In this document: positions 13,801-28,800 of the stretch, one piece after another
Layout: each line of letters starts with the position of its first letter
Position numbering within the stretch: position 1 is the stretch's first letter
Assembly: GCA_911728435.2 (NCBI GenBank)
Contig: OU452202.1
Coordinates: 17,525,135-17,589,134, forward strand
Origin: Apoderus coryli
Taxonomy: Eukaryota > Arthropoda > Insecta > Coleoptera > Attelabidae
Direction of reading: 5' to 3'
DNA length: 64,000 bases
Notes under the pieces: model-generated
The model's input: only the letters and a program-made list of their open reading frames with translations
The model's database searches: none
What the model was told of the DNA's origin: nothing
Position numbers and translations under genes: made by a program

Positions 13801-16800
13801 GTTTTCTTTTATTTTCAAAAGATTAATTGTTGTCTTTATTTGTTACTTTTTTTTTTGTAAAAACCTTATTTATGAAAACATTTTCTTAAAGATGTTCCAT
13901 GTATTTGTTTTTCTTTTGCATATAAATCATTATTATTATATATTACCAGGAATTTAAAAACAATTCATAAAAACAAATTAATTATATTTATGGTGAAATT
14001 TATAATGTTTAATCAGTTTAGTGATCTACGCCAAAGACACTCTTAACTGCCTATAAAATTCTGCTATTTTGTATCATGTGACAAAAATCACCCAATTATG
14101 TCAACATTGAACTGATAATACCACTCAAGGATGTTTTCAATCACTATGACACACCACAAATATTTTTGAAATTTTGAAATTCAACATATATAACTTTTAG
14201 TCACTTTTCTCCTAAAATGGCGGCGTCATACGTCACAGTTTGAAATTATCTAGTTCAAAGTGCCGACGTGGATTCGGAATGCTGTGAAATAACTCCCCTT
14301 ATTATTAAAAAATTAAAATAGTTGTGCTGAAACGCCCAACGTAAAAGTTTACAATTAAAGTCGGGGAAAAAAAAAATTGGAAACACCTATTTTCATTACC
14401 TATATTATTTCTCATCGCAAATATTTATAAAATTTTGAAACCATAATCAGGAGATGAACATGAAAATGTAAACTAAGAAGATAATAATTTTAGTTGCTAA
14501 AAAATATTAGAGAAACACGCGACGGGATTAAAAAAGTGTTTTGGTGAGTATTATTCTACTCATCGATTATAACCGATGTAATCCATGACATATATGTAAC
14601 TGATGTTAATTGTTTTCTTACCTCGTCTACCACGCCTCTCTGGGGTTGTTGGAATCGGTCCTGCTTTCTTCTTTCCTCTTTTAGGTTTCGGTTTTGGTAA
14701 CCATGCTGGATCATACTGTCTTCGTTCACCTTCAATAATTGGACCAAAATCTGGATGGAAAGCCTCACTGGCTGGACCAGCACGTGGTGGTGCACTACCC
14801 AAATTAAAGATTACACCACCGCACTGAAAATAAGAGTTACTCTTAACAAAATTGTACCTATGTAACACCATATATAAGTTTGATATGGATCCAGCCGCGA
14901 ATTAAGTATTTTTCGACCTTAAATATAAAACTATGCTGATACCAGATCATACGAGGAGAGACTACTCAAAATGCACAAAAGCCAGCTTGCATCTTTCAAT
15001 AACTTAAACGAAATTATCTAACATCACATTATATCTGGACCGTTTTGGTAAAAGATTTTTTATGGTACTCAGCTTGCAGATCCTGATATTCTTTTACATT
15101 TTGTTCATCTTTATTAGTAATATCACATTATAGCTTTCAATTGATACTAATTTGTCACATTCTTAATAGCAAAGATTAATCTACACAATAGATAGTCAGC
15201 GTATATGGGAAAGAAAACAAAAATTGAAACTGTCTCGACACGAGCTACATCTATTAGAAAAACATGTAACCATGGAAATTATGGAAATTGTAGATGGTGT
15301 TATATGTATTGTGTTGAAATAAAATAATCATATGGGCAATGTTAGACAAGGACGAGTATACTTTCCCCTACGAGGTGGGAGTTTGTTTTTATATTATAGG
15401 TATGCCGGGGCGGGTGGTCTAGTGGTTAAGCACGCTAGACTTGAGCAGACTGTCCCGGTATGTAGTTGGTTCGAACCCCGGATCAGCTACATGTAGTTGC
15501 TCATTGCAAAGCAAATTGAAAAATTATTTAGATAAAAGAAGACTGAATGAAAATTGAAAAATCAATTAGAATATGGCTGAATTGCCTAATAGATGCAAAG
15601 GCCAAAAAAAAAAAAAAAATAAAAAAAAAATAATATTATAGGTATCATATATGTACTACTGTGCAGCAGTGTTTTTTGTCGGTTAATATAAAATTATATG
15701 GTATACGTACACCTATCTACGCAAAGATTAATGTGTATGGACGAAAATAAAAGAAATTACTATAATAGTATAAATATACAGGGCTGGTTCATTAAATGTT
15801 TTAGACAATAATTTTAAATGACTAAAATAATATTATTTTAGTCATTTAATTTTAAATTTCGGATATAAGGATGCATCAAAAAGTTATATTTAAATTAACG
15901 AAATTTGGCGTTATAGATAGGACTTCCGCTTATTATCTGATTCAGTTTTAAGGATCAAACTCAAACAGCAGATTCAACTTGTTAACATTATGAAAAAATA
16001 AATCTCAGACTCATACAGGCGTGAAATGCTACCCTAACTTTTTTATGCACATTTTTTGCGTGTGTTTCAATTCGGAGATGTAAAATCTAACAAATTATAT
16101 ACGTAATAAATGTATCCTTCTGTGATATTGATAGAAAGTCATCGTTATCGCGTATTATCGATTTTAAGAAATGTTAATATTAAAAAGGCTGTGCTTTTTA
16201 CAAGTTGCTGAAGTAAATAAGGTTTGAAATTTCCAGCATGACAATAATTATTTAAAAAAATACGGTTTCGAAATGCAGGATGTAAAAAATTAGAATTTTT
16301 AATCTGTTTTTAATGAAAATTTAAATCTATTGAGAAACATGGTTCAGGGTTTTTGTGAAATGTATTTTACTCCAAAGATTCTACTCATCGATTATAACCG
16401 AATTAATTTACTCAAAAATATCTATACTAGTAAAATAACACAATTATCACAATTAGGTTCAAATTCTGCAACGCCGAATTGAAAAAAAACTTACAGTCTC
16501 CCTAATATTGGTTTTTGTGCAATGATCATAAAACTTTAAAAAAATAACGATTTATGTAGATTGTATTGTTAACACGTTTCGTAAAAAGCTTTAAAAACCC
16601 ACCAACAGGGTGTTAAAAGTATCACGACAATAACTTTTTTCATGTTTTAACAAGTACAATCGTCTGCTTCAGATTGATCCTTAAAAACTGAATAACAGTT
16701 TCTCTATATAAAAAAATAAATCTCGTAAATATCATCCCCAAACATTTAATTTGAATACAATTACATAACACCATATTTGAAAGTAAATAAAAAAAAAACA

Positions 16801-19800
16801 GCATTACCTAGTTTAACAGATTTGCAAATTGCAAATCAAAGTATCTATGTATACAGGGTGTTGCATAAGTACTTGTACAAACTTTAAAGGGTGATTCTTT
16901 GACTAATTTTAAGATACAAATTTCATATGTACATTCAAAGTTCAAAAATAATATTATATTTAGGATTATATGCTTGTTCAATAGCATCGCAATTTGGTGC
17001 AATTCGGGATACAGTTGTATTGATGACACCAGAGCTGTCAAAAGAACTAATAAAAAATACGAAAAATAACAAAATACAAATATCATTCAAAAGACAACAA
17101 TGCACATAATAGTCGGTACCAAGCCAAATAGGTAGTAGGTAAATATAGATTTATTTTGTTTCGAGCTTGGGCTTGGCACCGACTTATTGTAATCAAAACT
17201 ACCCACCAAACGGATACATTTAATTTTACGCAGACATCTAGTGTGAGCAGGCAATATGCCCGGTGAGAGAAAGTTGATAGACGATGGCCGGACGAGAAGT
17301 AACAACTGATTATATCCTATTGCCAACACAAGTATTTTTTTTACTGGCACATTGGAAAAAAAAATTTAAAAAATGTTTCGTTTACGCAACGTTGGGGATT
17401 AATGGGTTAAGTACTAAGTGTCAGTTATCAGTTATAATTTTTTATTTTCCAAGAAAGCGAAACGAGATATTTAAAACGGCATTGCGCCGCCCTCATGTAT
17501 ACCTCCGGGGGCGGCATCGAAAATCGCTACACGTCACAAACTTGTAAATGCTTAGAACTACCCCTATGTCAAATTTCTATTTTCTATCTTTTTTGTTTGA
17601 TACCCAAAGCCCTATTCCTACCGAACTTATTATTTACCCGAAGAAACATTAAAAAGAAGTAAAATTTAAGTACCTAAACCTATAAAGTGGAACTTATACC
17701 TGAATTTATAACCCATTTTCTGCATCGATCTTCTTCTTTAGGAAATCGAAAGAAATGTACCTCTCGATTGTTTCTGTAACTGTTGTTACAATTTCGAAAA
17801 GCACATTGGTTACGACTTAATTTCGAATTGTTTCTTTCCATTTTCACAAAACACAAAAATTATTTAGTCACTAACTAGGAAGTTCCTCAAATAAAAAAAA
17901 AACACAACACAAAATAATATAATTAGTCTAAAATTAGAAAAACACAAAATAAGTTAAAAAATATTCACAAAAAAAATAACTACGCAGCCAAAGATTAAAT
18001 TTAATTTAATATATTAGGTAATTCTCTTCAAAACAAAATCAGTAGGTATGAAAACAACCATAATATGTATACCTAATATAATATAGGTAGCACTGATAAT
18101 TTTTTTATTATAGGTATTATACGATCTACAACAATCTTGTTACATCTTTGCCACATTGTCTACGTGAAATATTTAAAATATATGTAATAAATTGAAAAAG
18201 TATCTAGTCAATTCTTAAGTGGAGTTATAATTTTGACAAAGAATAATGTACATTAATACCTACTTGATTTCGGTATTGGTATAAAAGTCTAATATCCACG
18301 AAATAAATTTAATATACCTAATAATCATTAATCCATGCCATACAACATGTTTCAAGACTAGACCAGTCCCATAAACAGTGGCGAGCAATAATTAAATCAA
18401 AAGCTTTTAGCTTTTAGATATTTAGATTTTTTTATATACATCAACAAATTATTACAATGGAGCCAGAAGTATGTTTCTATCTAAAAGCTTTTCATTTAAT
18501 GATTGTTCGCCACTGATCATGGGACTGGTCTAGTCTTGAAACATGTATGACATGGATTAAATATTATTATATTAAATTTAATTCATAGAGATAAGGCTTT
18601 TATTTCAATACTGTACTTGTAATAAATCACCCTGTGTGTTTCTTTTACCGACGAATCGGCAACAGCACGACACACACCACATTCGCTTGTTTTTTTTTTT
18701 TCCCTCCCTACGTATCCCCTCCAGATTAATACAGAATTTCATCAATCTCTCTCTCTGACAATACAGCATTGTCGGTGCATAACTGTTGCAAATGATGTAA
18801 ATAATTGTTATACGTTGCGTTTTGTTTCTGATATTAATAAACTACAAAACGGTTTCTGGCTGTGACAATACTGCTCTATGCTTTACACGCTAGTCTACGC
18901 CACGTAGTGGCTGGCATACTTAGAGATGTTCTCATTTTAATGCATTGGGCTGACTATCTATTGTGTAGATTAATCTTTGTTAATAGAATACTCCGGAGCA
19001 GGGCAGTCGCACAAGCCTCGTATAAGTCCATCCCGGTACGCGGAATACCAAGAAACTTTTCTATAAAACGTTTTCCTGTATCTCGATTGGAAACCCTGTA
19101 TATTGTAAGCCCAATTTGAATCAACTTACTATTCTATTTTCTTCGCTCCGCGTCCGTCGTACAGCATCATCGAAATATCCCTTTGGAAGATGATGCTTCT
19201 TCAATTTCTTAAGAAAACCAGGGGGAATGTCAGGCTCGTCAGGTGATGTTGCAAATTCTTGATGCAGTTTTGCCATTTCCGCTTCAAAGATAGGTCGATT
19301 ACGTTCCATCACTTGTTCAGGATGCGCCTAATAAAAATGTGTTTTAGAATATCTGGGTAAATAACAAAACTGGTTGCCTATCTCACTCTGTACGCGAAAT
19401 CTCTCTGTTGTTGTTCTCTCTTCATTATCCTCATCTGCTTTTCATAATTCCTTTGAAGACGTTGCTGTTCAGCCTGTTCCCAATCGAAGAATTCGTCAAA
19501 ACCAGGCAAAGTGGGATCTAGCGGTGCCGTACCAAATTGGCGTTGTATTGGTGATTCGAATGGAGAAATAGGACCTGGAAAATACATGTTAAACGTGTTT
19601 TTATCATCAAAAACCACTTTTATTCCCTTACTTCGTGGTCCATATTCCGGTGCAGCACCGCATGGCGGTGTTGTTGCCATTTGCTGAACCCACTGTTGTG
19701 TTGGTGATCCAGGACTTGGCGGTAATAGCTGGTCAAACTCATTACCACCTACATCGAATTCATCTAAAAATAATATTAACATCAATCAATATTAACTTGT

Positions 19801-22800
19801 CGATATATCATCAATCAATTACCTTCGCCATACAAGTCTTCCACAAACTCAGCTGCATCATCTGGACCACCACCACAAGGCTCACCACCACCACAAGGAG
19901 CAATGTCAGTTTCTTCTAAAGCTGGTTCTCCAATTTCTAGACTGTAAATGTAAAGTGAGTAGATAAAAAAAGAATTATCATTTAACCTAAGATCTGAAAC
20001 CTACGCTGCTTGTCTCTCTGCTCTCATCACGTCATCTCTGAGCATTCCTTGCGTAGCAGGCGCTAATATACGGCTAAATCCTTCTGCAATCGAAAAAAAC
20101 CAGATAATGTTAAAAACTTTGAAGATTGAAAAAAGTAGTACTTCAAGTATCAAATAACAATTACTGAAGTAATGAGGCGGAAGCACAATTACTAAATATA
20201 ATATAATATAAAAAAGTACATCAAGTTTCAAGTACAGTCAAGATATTACTTGATTTTTGTGCAAGTAAATTGCTTCAAATTCTTTCGATTTAAAGTACTT
20301 GCAATACTTACCATGTAATGCATTAAAATACTTTAATTAAGTACTTCAATGAAAAATCTGATCTTAAAATACTATAATAGTGTGATGTGATGAGGAATGT
20401 GGTAGTATTGTTGAGTTCAAGAGAAAACACAGTGGTATGTGTGATACAAATATCAATTCATGTCGTTCAGTCGTTGGATGATTATATTATATTGTATTAT
20501 AATTTCATAATTGAAATAAAGTTCAAAGTTGCCTAAAAGGGTGATCGTCAGTGATATGCAATCTGAACAGATGGACACTCAATGAATGTGTGTTGAAGAA
20601 GTTAAGAAAAACATTGTTTGGTTATAGAATCCCAGCATCATAGCTGCTATACCATACAGTGCATGGCATGCGAGTATTCGCTTGGCACAGATGACGTCAG
20701 AGCGCGAATTCTACTTATTTTGAACCAGGCGATATCCTACCTAGAGAGTAATTGTACCATGGAATTCCGGCGTATGTAGTGTTGGCAATAGGATTAAATA
20801 GAGTTGTTACTTCTTGTCCAGCCATCGTTTGTGAACTTTGTTTCACCGGGTATATTGCCTGCTCACACTAGATGTCGCCACATACACCTTGTGTTAATCG
20901 GTATCTCGTGCTAGTATAATCTCTTTGTAAATGTTGGAGTTTTGAATCACCACTGATGAGTCGTGGATAAACGAAACTAGTGAAAGCATGGTAGTGTGAC
21001 GCAAATTTCCAACATAACGTAAAGCCTTGTTACATAATGTAACAAGCAACTCCTACTTATTTTAATTACTTGAAGTGTTTCAATAATAATTTTTATGATA
21101 CTCAAGCACTTTTATTAGTATATTAAACTGTTTACCTGGTATTGCTGCTGCTGCTTCGGCACCAGTAAAACGCAGGGCTGCCCTTGCAGGGCAAGGTGCT
21201 CTACCTCCTAGAAATCAAAAACAAAAAATAAGGTCATGACCGACATGTCAGATTTACGAGACATAGGTGGTCTCTGCTCAAAATAATTTCCAAAAGATGC
21301 CGATTTCTATAAATGGTTAATTTCATTTTGTAAAAATTACCGAATTGTTGTTGTGGTCTTGGATAACCTGGTGGGGATATAAAGCCTGCTGGTCGCCCAT
21401 ATGGTCCTTGAGGTGGCGGCGGTGAATAATAATCTGGCGGTCGTTCTGGGGGACCATACATCGCTAAAAAAAAGAACAATACATAAAACCGACTTCTCAG
21501 ATATATATATTTTGGAATAATCGTTTTAGTATCAGAATAAATACTTTACCGGCCTCAAGTTCGCGTTGCAGGCGTTCTTCTTCCTCCTTCTTGGCGCGAG
21601 CGGCAGCAGATAACTTTTTCCCAGCCTTTTTATCGGCCAATCTCTGTGTAATTGCATCGACTTTTGGCACTTCAACTTTTCTAGATTTTTCTTCACGCAA
21701 CTTTTGCGCTTTTGTTTGTCTTCTAAACAAAATACGAAAAATCCAAATGATATTTAGTTGTTCCTAGATGTCACTTGAATAAAGATATTGTCAGTTTGGT
21801 GATATACTATATAAAATTATTCAATAGAATTACTTATAGTATAAAGGACATAGACTAGGAATGAGAAAGGAATTAATAATTTAAAAAATTAGTTTAAAAG
21901 CAAAACTTTGCACTGAAAATAAACAAGTATAATACTATATAATATGTATTTAAAAATTTCTTTCACTGCACATGCGTATTTATGTGGAAGCTATTGCGTC
22001 TATGCTGTATAATAAATGTTTTGATAAGAGATGCGCGATCGCCATTGCACATGCATATCGGTTATATGGACAGTATATAGGCGAAATATGGCTGTGTAGA
22101 GGGCGCAGATGTGGATAATTCTGCTATCGTTATTATGTCGTGGCGTAAGCCTTTTGCCAAAGATTAATGTGTACATTAATTTTTGCTTTTGCCTTTGTAT
22201 TTTAAGAATTGAATATGCATAATGGCAAACTATAAAATAAGAGTACCGTTTGCGCGCTAGGTACATTATAAATATTAGATTTCCATTCTCATTATTATTA
22301 CATATTATTATTTTGTAGTATAAATTAATGTAAATTAACTTAAATAACGTAATTTGCTGAGGAGGCTTAGCCTCCTTTGCCGAGCCGCCACTGATTATAT
22401 CCTAAGTAAAGAGTGATTTATTAAAATGTGCAAAAATTATTATGAATCTTGATACCAATTTTTAGTTCTCTATAAAAAGTTTAGTGTGTTAAATAACTTA
22501 CACTCCTCCAGATATACTTCGTTTCACCTCCCGTTTACTCCGGCCTAGAAAAAGTGTTAAAATGAATACGATAAATAAAAACTTCACACTATTCGTAGAT
22601 CTTGATTGAGTTTTGTGCACTCTCTCAAATTTCTTTAAGTGTTCGTGGATTATGGGGCTAATAAACGCAATAATACATTCAATTCCGAGTCAGCGACGCC
22701 GACGTTTCGCGTGATTTTCCGCTTTTTGAAGGGTAACACAGCAAAACAATAGTCAACATATTAACCGTGCATATCCCCTGATAGGGAATATGAAGCAGAT

Positions 22801-25800
22801 CACCCTGATTCTAGTATCCGAGACGATTATGTACAGTCTAACCCTAACTAATTCTATATCAAGAATTTAGACGGCCTCCAAACGTCACTGCCCCTGAATT
22901 AAGTGTAAGTATTATGTTAATTAGCCCTATAACCCAAGGATCCTACGCGTAGATATTTTTAAAATGACAAATGAAACAAATACTTACGACGTTTCGGCTC
23001 CCGTATTTCAGTATACGGTGACACATAACCTTCAGGTCGTCCAAAGGGAGGTAGATGAGAAGGTGGAGTATAAACTGGTGAATCATAACCTGGCGGTCTA
23101 CCATATGGCGCCTGTTGCGGTGGTGTCTTACATGGCGAGAAATAGTCAACAGGCCTTGGATGAGGGCCATAAAATACTGTACAACAAACATACATATAAT
23201 CATCATTAGTCAGATTTTACGAAAGGTATTCTATTGTAATATGCGATACGTACTTTCAGCAGCTGGCACGCCAAAATCGTCTTCGGCATCCTCGTCTCTG
23301 AAAAAAATAAAATAAATTAATAAAAGTTCTATAAAATAGAATTTTAAAGGCATATATCATCATATTATATTGGTAAAGAAAAAATAAACAGTTTGTATAA
23401 TATAAAACCTTCTAAGCACTTTATTGTGGATTGAAAATATCACTTTACTTACTCTTCTGCATCTGATTGTTCTGGAGTTCGTAGTAATTCCAGTGCTCCC
23501 TCATCTTCTGATAGGTCACTTTCATCCTGAAGTATTGAATCTGGATGTTCTACTAATAGAAAATATCAAAAGATAAACATTAGAATAGTAACTACTGTTT
23601 TCTCTAAGCATTTGTATTGAAGTAAATGTGCTAAACCTCAATTTCTGAACATATTCTACGAAGGAATATATAGTTCCTACTGTTTGTTCTTTCTACTTAC
23701 CGAATTTTCGGGCCTCGAAATTTGTGGATTTTAATCCACTTGGAGTTAAACCAAATAAATTACCGAAAAATTTAAATTACATAACCCACTTAGAAACCGA
23801 AGAGACTGTGTTAGCAGGAAGATCGCCATGACTATGACGATAATGCGGTAAATTTGCTTTTTATTATATTCAATAAACTACATATTTATAGATGATACAA
23901 TGCCTCTGGATAAAACCTGCGTCAAATTTTAGCTAACTCTGACCATTCTGTCAGCTTTCTCAGAGTAACATTACTTGAACCCTCGGTCTTCGCATTACTT
24001 ATCGATCCAGGGTTGGTGGGTGATGGAGGAGGCGTGGCATCGCTAGACTCGCGATTTAAGTTATTGGTTTTTGAAAATTTCTATTGACTCTCTGATTATA
24101 CGTTGATAAAAGAAGCGTGTATAGGGGATACGGTATCGCTTCAAAAGTATCGATACCCGATACCAAGTAAAGTATCGCATTTCGGTATCGATACACTACT
24201 TGGTATCGAAGGTCAGGCATCGATACCTCAAAGTATCGATACTCGATACTCATAAAAAAAAAGTACCTATATTGAAAATAAAAATTAAGGCGTTTTTTCG
24301 AAGTAGTTTTACAATGTTACAAATAAAATATTAGAAATAAAATATATACTATATTATCATTGCTGTTGTTAATATTATTTTTAATTTTGGAGGTTGCAGT
24401 TACAGCAGAAAATTAATTTAAACATTGCTCCGCTCATAATAATTAAAATTTATACATAAAACAATAATTTAATTTATCAATTTTACGTTTAAACTTTTAA
24501 CTATTTCTATCTAAATTTCTAAAATTATCAAATATGCCTTCTTCTTCTATGGCGCCACTCTTGAGAACACAGTGTTAAAGCGTTTAGGTATGTTGGTATC
24601 GATACTATGATTTAAGGCGTGTAAGTATCGATACTGTTTAAGTATCGAACAAAAAGTATCGATACCAAAAGTACTTGGTATCGGAACCAAAGTATCGATA
24701 CCGTACTAGTATCGAAGTATCGTTCGTATCCCTAAGCGTGTATTACCAATCAACTTGGATTTTGCAATTAAAATCTTGTGTCGGGTTTCTAAAAAAAAAC
24801 TACATATTTGCCTTTAAAGAGTCTACATGTCTTTGGTACTTACAACTTATTTGATAAATAAATCTGTATAAGTACGTTTGTAAAATGAAACGGTGTGTTG
24901 AAATATACGAATGTTATGTCTTTGGGGCCATACATCGTTTCTGAAAGTTAACTTTCTAAAACACTATATGAAACACTTACCATCTCCTCCACAAGGAGCT
25001 CCTGATCCGCTTCCACAAGGACTTTGTTGTAAGAATGCATCAATGTCCATATCTTCACCAAATGCGTCGACTAAAATACGAAAATAATTAGAAAACTGAG
25101 AGATCTGACAAAACCTCAAAAATATTTAAAAATTCAAAGGAATTAGAGATTTACGTTTAATTGATTGAATAATATTTTTGAATATGAATAAATCCAATCA
25201 TTCAATAACACTTACAGTCATCAGGTGATACAAGGTCTCTACGCAATTCCTCCTCTTCCTGTTGCTGCATTCTAATTTGTTCCATTGCCGCACTAGAATA
25301 ATATATCACGGTCTATAAATGTCCCTCAACTATTGTTATTCGATCATGTATTGAACTGTACTTACTGAAACCTTGCGTCTGCTTCCTCGTCGTCGCCAGC
25401 GAATTCACGTTCATACCGTTCAAATGAATCTTCTTCTTCTTCGTATGGTGCTGCCTCTTCCTCTTCTAAAATGCATAAATAATGATGTTAGTACAAAATT
25501 TATTTACATTGAGAAAGATGCTACTGTAATATCTAGATTAATTTTGCCCTACGTGGTTGTACACACAGATCTAGAAACTCGAGAGATATAACATTATCTG
25601 AAATTTCATTCATAATTCACATTTGTTTACAATCAGACATAAGTTGGCAGATAATATATAAGATAGAAAAGGACAGATAGATAGAGAGCATAATGGATTT
25701 AAATTCGCGGAGCTGATTGTTTCTAGTGGAGCTCCTCAGGGTAGTAACCTGGCCCCATTAATATTTGCTATTTATATAAATGATATCAAAACTCATTTAT

Positions 25801-28800
25801 CTGGTTCATGTCTCATATTCGCGGATGATTTTAAGTTATATCGCATCATACATAACTATCAGGATTGCCTTGGACTTCAGCAGGAATTGCAGTGTTTTGA
25901 GTCAAATGCGTTGAAGCTTAGCATACCGAAGTGCAAAACTAATGGTGTTTTCGAAAAGTAGGGATCCCATGTTATTTCAGTATAGGCTGATACAGTTCTT
26001 GAGTCTTGTGCCCAGATGATTGATCTTGGTATTGTTGTGGATTCGAATTTATCATTTAACGGCCATATTGAATATATTGTGCAAGGGCTCTTCGTGTGTT
26101 GGGCTTTATATTTCGTACTGGAAGAGTTGATTGTCTCATTACTTTATACAACACCTTTGTGAGGTCTAAATTAGAGTACGTATCATTTGTATGGTGGCCC
26201 TACTACACGGTTCATAAGAACAAGTTGGAGTACGTACAACGTAAGTTTTTAATATATCTTTCTTTTAAAAGTGACGGGAGTTTTCCTACAAGAGGTTGTG
26301 ACCATCAAGCTCTATTAAACAAATTTAATTTTGACTCGCTGGCAGTTCGTCTAGATCTGTGGGTGTACACCTAGGATTTCTTGATAAACGTATTTGTTAT
26401 GACTAATTTTTTAAAAAATATTTAACACTAAATATTGAAATTTAAGCAAACTTATTTGCATTTGCATTATTATGTAGTTTGAGGAAACCAGTGTAACTGG
26501 ATAATCTTTGTCCAATTGTTTTTAGAGATTTTCCTCTTCTAACTTTCTTGAATTTATTTGTTTTCATGTGTCCCTATTTTTTTGTGTAAAATTTAGAATG
26601 AGCCTGGCAAAAATTGACGAATATACAGGAGGTTACTTTCTCTGAAAAGTAATTCTGTTGGATATAACATAGGCATAATAATTTTAAGAATTATACATTG
26701 TAGATGTATGGAACGTGTTAGGGAATTTGATGCAGTCCCGTAGCAAATAGAGTTATATCTCAATATGGATTCAAGTAGACATTTGTATAGAATTATCAAT
26801 TTTCTTTGATTAAAAACAAAATAATTGTCTAAATTTAACTATGAAAGCCGTTTTGCCTAGTTTTCTGCTTTATAAGATCTGCAATCGAAATGATCTTCCA
26901 TTTCTTAAGGTCCAATCACAGATTGGTATCACTTGTAGATATTCTCTATTTAAATAATAATTAATTATTAGATTATATAGGCCACAGTTTAGAGAGAGGC
27001 TTATATATATTTTTTACAAAATATCCATTTCTAACCGTAGAGTGTAGATGATTGAAAGAGGCTTATATATTTTTATTTTATGAGGATCGTCCTTAAATAT
27101 TGGAGAACACATTCTAGTGCTCAAGTGATCTTGAAAGTTCGGCGGTACACTCTTTCAGATGCTGCAGCGTTTATTCCATCGCTCCCAGATGTCATTTTAT
27201 TTAAAAAAATAAATAAATTTTACGTCAAAAAAATTCACAAACCATTATTAGTGAAAATATGTAAATCTAATTCTGTAGAAAGTATTCAAAATAATATTTA
27301 TTGTTGTTTGAAACTAAACTTACCAAATTGTGGTGGCAGCGGCGGTGGTGTTGTATAAGGAGGTGATACAAAACCATCAGGTCTTTCCCAGGGTCCTATT
27401 GAGTGTTGTAAATAATTAATACATATCAAAAGTTTTAGTTATTTATTTGACATCCAACTTACCAAACTGTGGTGGGGTCGGCGGTGGTGGCGTCACAAAA
27501 CGGGGAGGTCTTCGTTGGGGACCCATACCTTGTCTTGCCGGTGTGACTGGTGGTGAAATATATCCTGATGGTCGCCCATATGGTCGTTGCGGCGGAGGTG
27601 GTGAATAGTAGTCTTCTGGCCTACGACATGGCATTGCACCTTGCGGTGACACTATTGGTGATCGAAAGGCTTTTGGCCTTGTTGGCGGTCCAAACACCGC
27701 TAAAAATATAGCACACAATCGTTAATAATATTCAAACATCTCCGACAGAAATGATGCGACCTCACATTACTTTACTTAACAGTTAAAGGTGTTCTACAAA
27801 AATACTCACGCACGCCTTTTTTTCTCCCTAGTGTATTTTGTCGTGTCCAAAGTGCTACTTCTTGTTTCCTGGCTAATGCTGCAGCAATTTCTTTTTCTTT
27901 CTTAAGCTTTCTTGCTTCTAATTTTCTTTGAACTGGATCCAAGATTCTTTTTTTTACTTCAACCTTTTTCGATTTTTCTTCACGCAACTTCTGCGATTTC
28001 GTTATCTTCCTAAACATTACAAAAAAACACATTTTTTTTAAATGTAGATATCTATGTTCTTAATTTTAAAAATATAAACTGTTTCCCTCGAGGCACTGAC
28101 AAGCTATATTTCCAAATATTTTATTTTTATTGTACACATATTTATAGGGTTTTTTTTATTTTGATTTTCCGCACGCCTATGTCAGCAAGTTTTTTATGAT
28201 ACATTTCATAGGTTATATTCTGTCAAAGCTATAAATAACTAGTCGATATTTCTGCTATGTTTAAGAAATATGTTTTAAGTTTTTAATCCCTTTTCATACT
28301 CTTTTCGAACGCCTGTGTGATCTAATTTTTTATGATAAATATTTGAGGTTATATTCTATTGGATCAATGAAAATTGATTCAATATTTCGGATATGTTTAA
28401 GACTTAAGAACTATATATTTATTAACCCTTTTTTTAACCTCTTGTCTACGCCCAATGATTTCCAAAGTTAATCAGCACCTAAAAAGTATTTTTGTGCCAA
28501 ATTTGTTAAAAATCTATTAAGTGAGTTTTGAATTATCGTGGATATAGATTTTTCTGACCCTATTTTAGACATTTCACACAGACGCCTATGGTATTCAATT
28601 TTTTTGTCGTGTATTTGTAACACCAATTCTGCTACTTAAAAGGCTAAATATATAATTGTACAGGCTAATTTTTTGACCCTTTTTCTACTACCTATTTCTG
28701 AACACCTATGTAAACAAGTTTCCTAAAAGTTAATCAGCACCTAGACATATCCTGTAGAATTTTTTATTTAACAATTTGAAATTTTCAATTCTTTATTGTC

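Larger units (their letters stand above)
14824..19129. other. Large intron e61-e62 (4.3 kb)
   Basis: No exon-like sequence was found. It holds a SINE (15404-15632), one end of a TACAGGGTG element near 16850, a hairpin at about 17110-17185, a repeat shared in inverted orientation with 20.8 kb, and a foldback element near 18.3-18.6 kb. A 22-bp string, TTCTACTCATCGATTATAACCG, occurs at about 14552 and again at 16378. Confidence 0.6.

Noticed and set aside
15404..15490. Functional tRNA gene
   Set aside because: No closed cloverleaf, followed by a SINE body and A tail with target duplication.
16927..17109. Short plus-strand frame as a gene
   Set aside because: AT-rich, no splice context, overlaps the reverse frame; no protein-like features.
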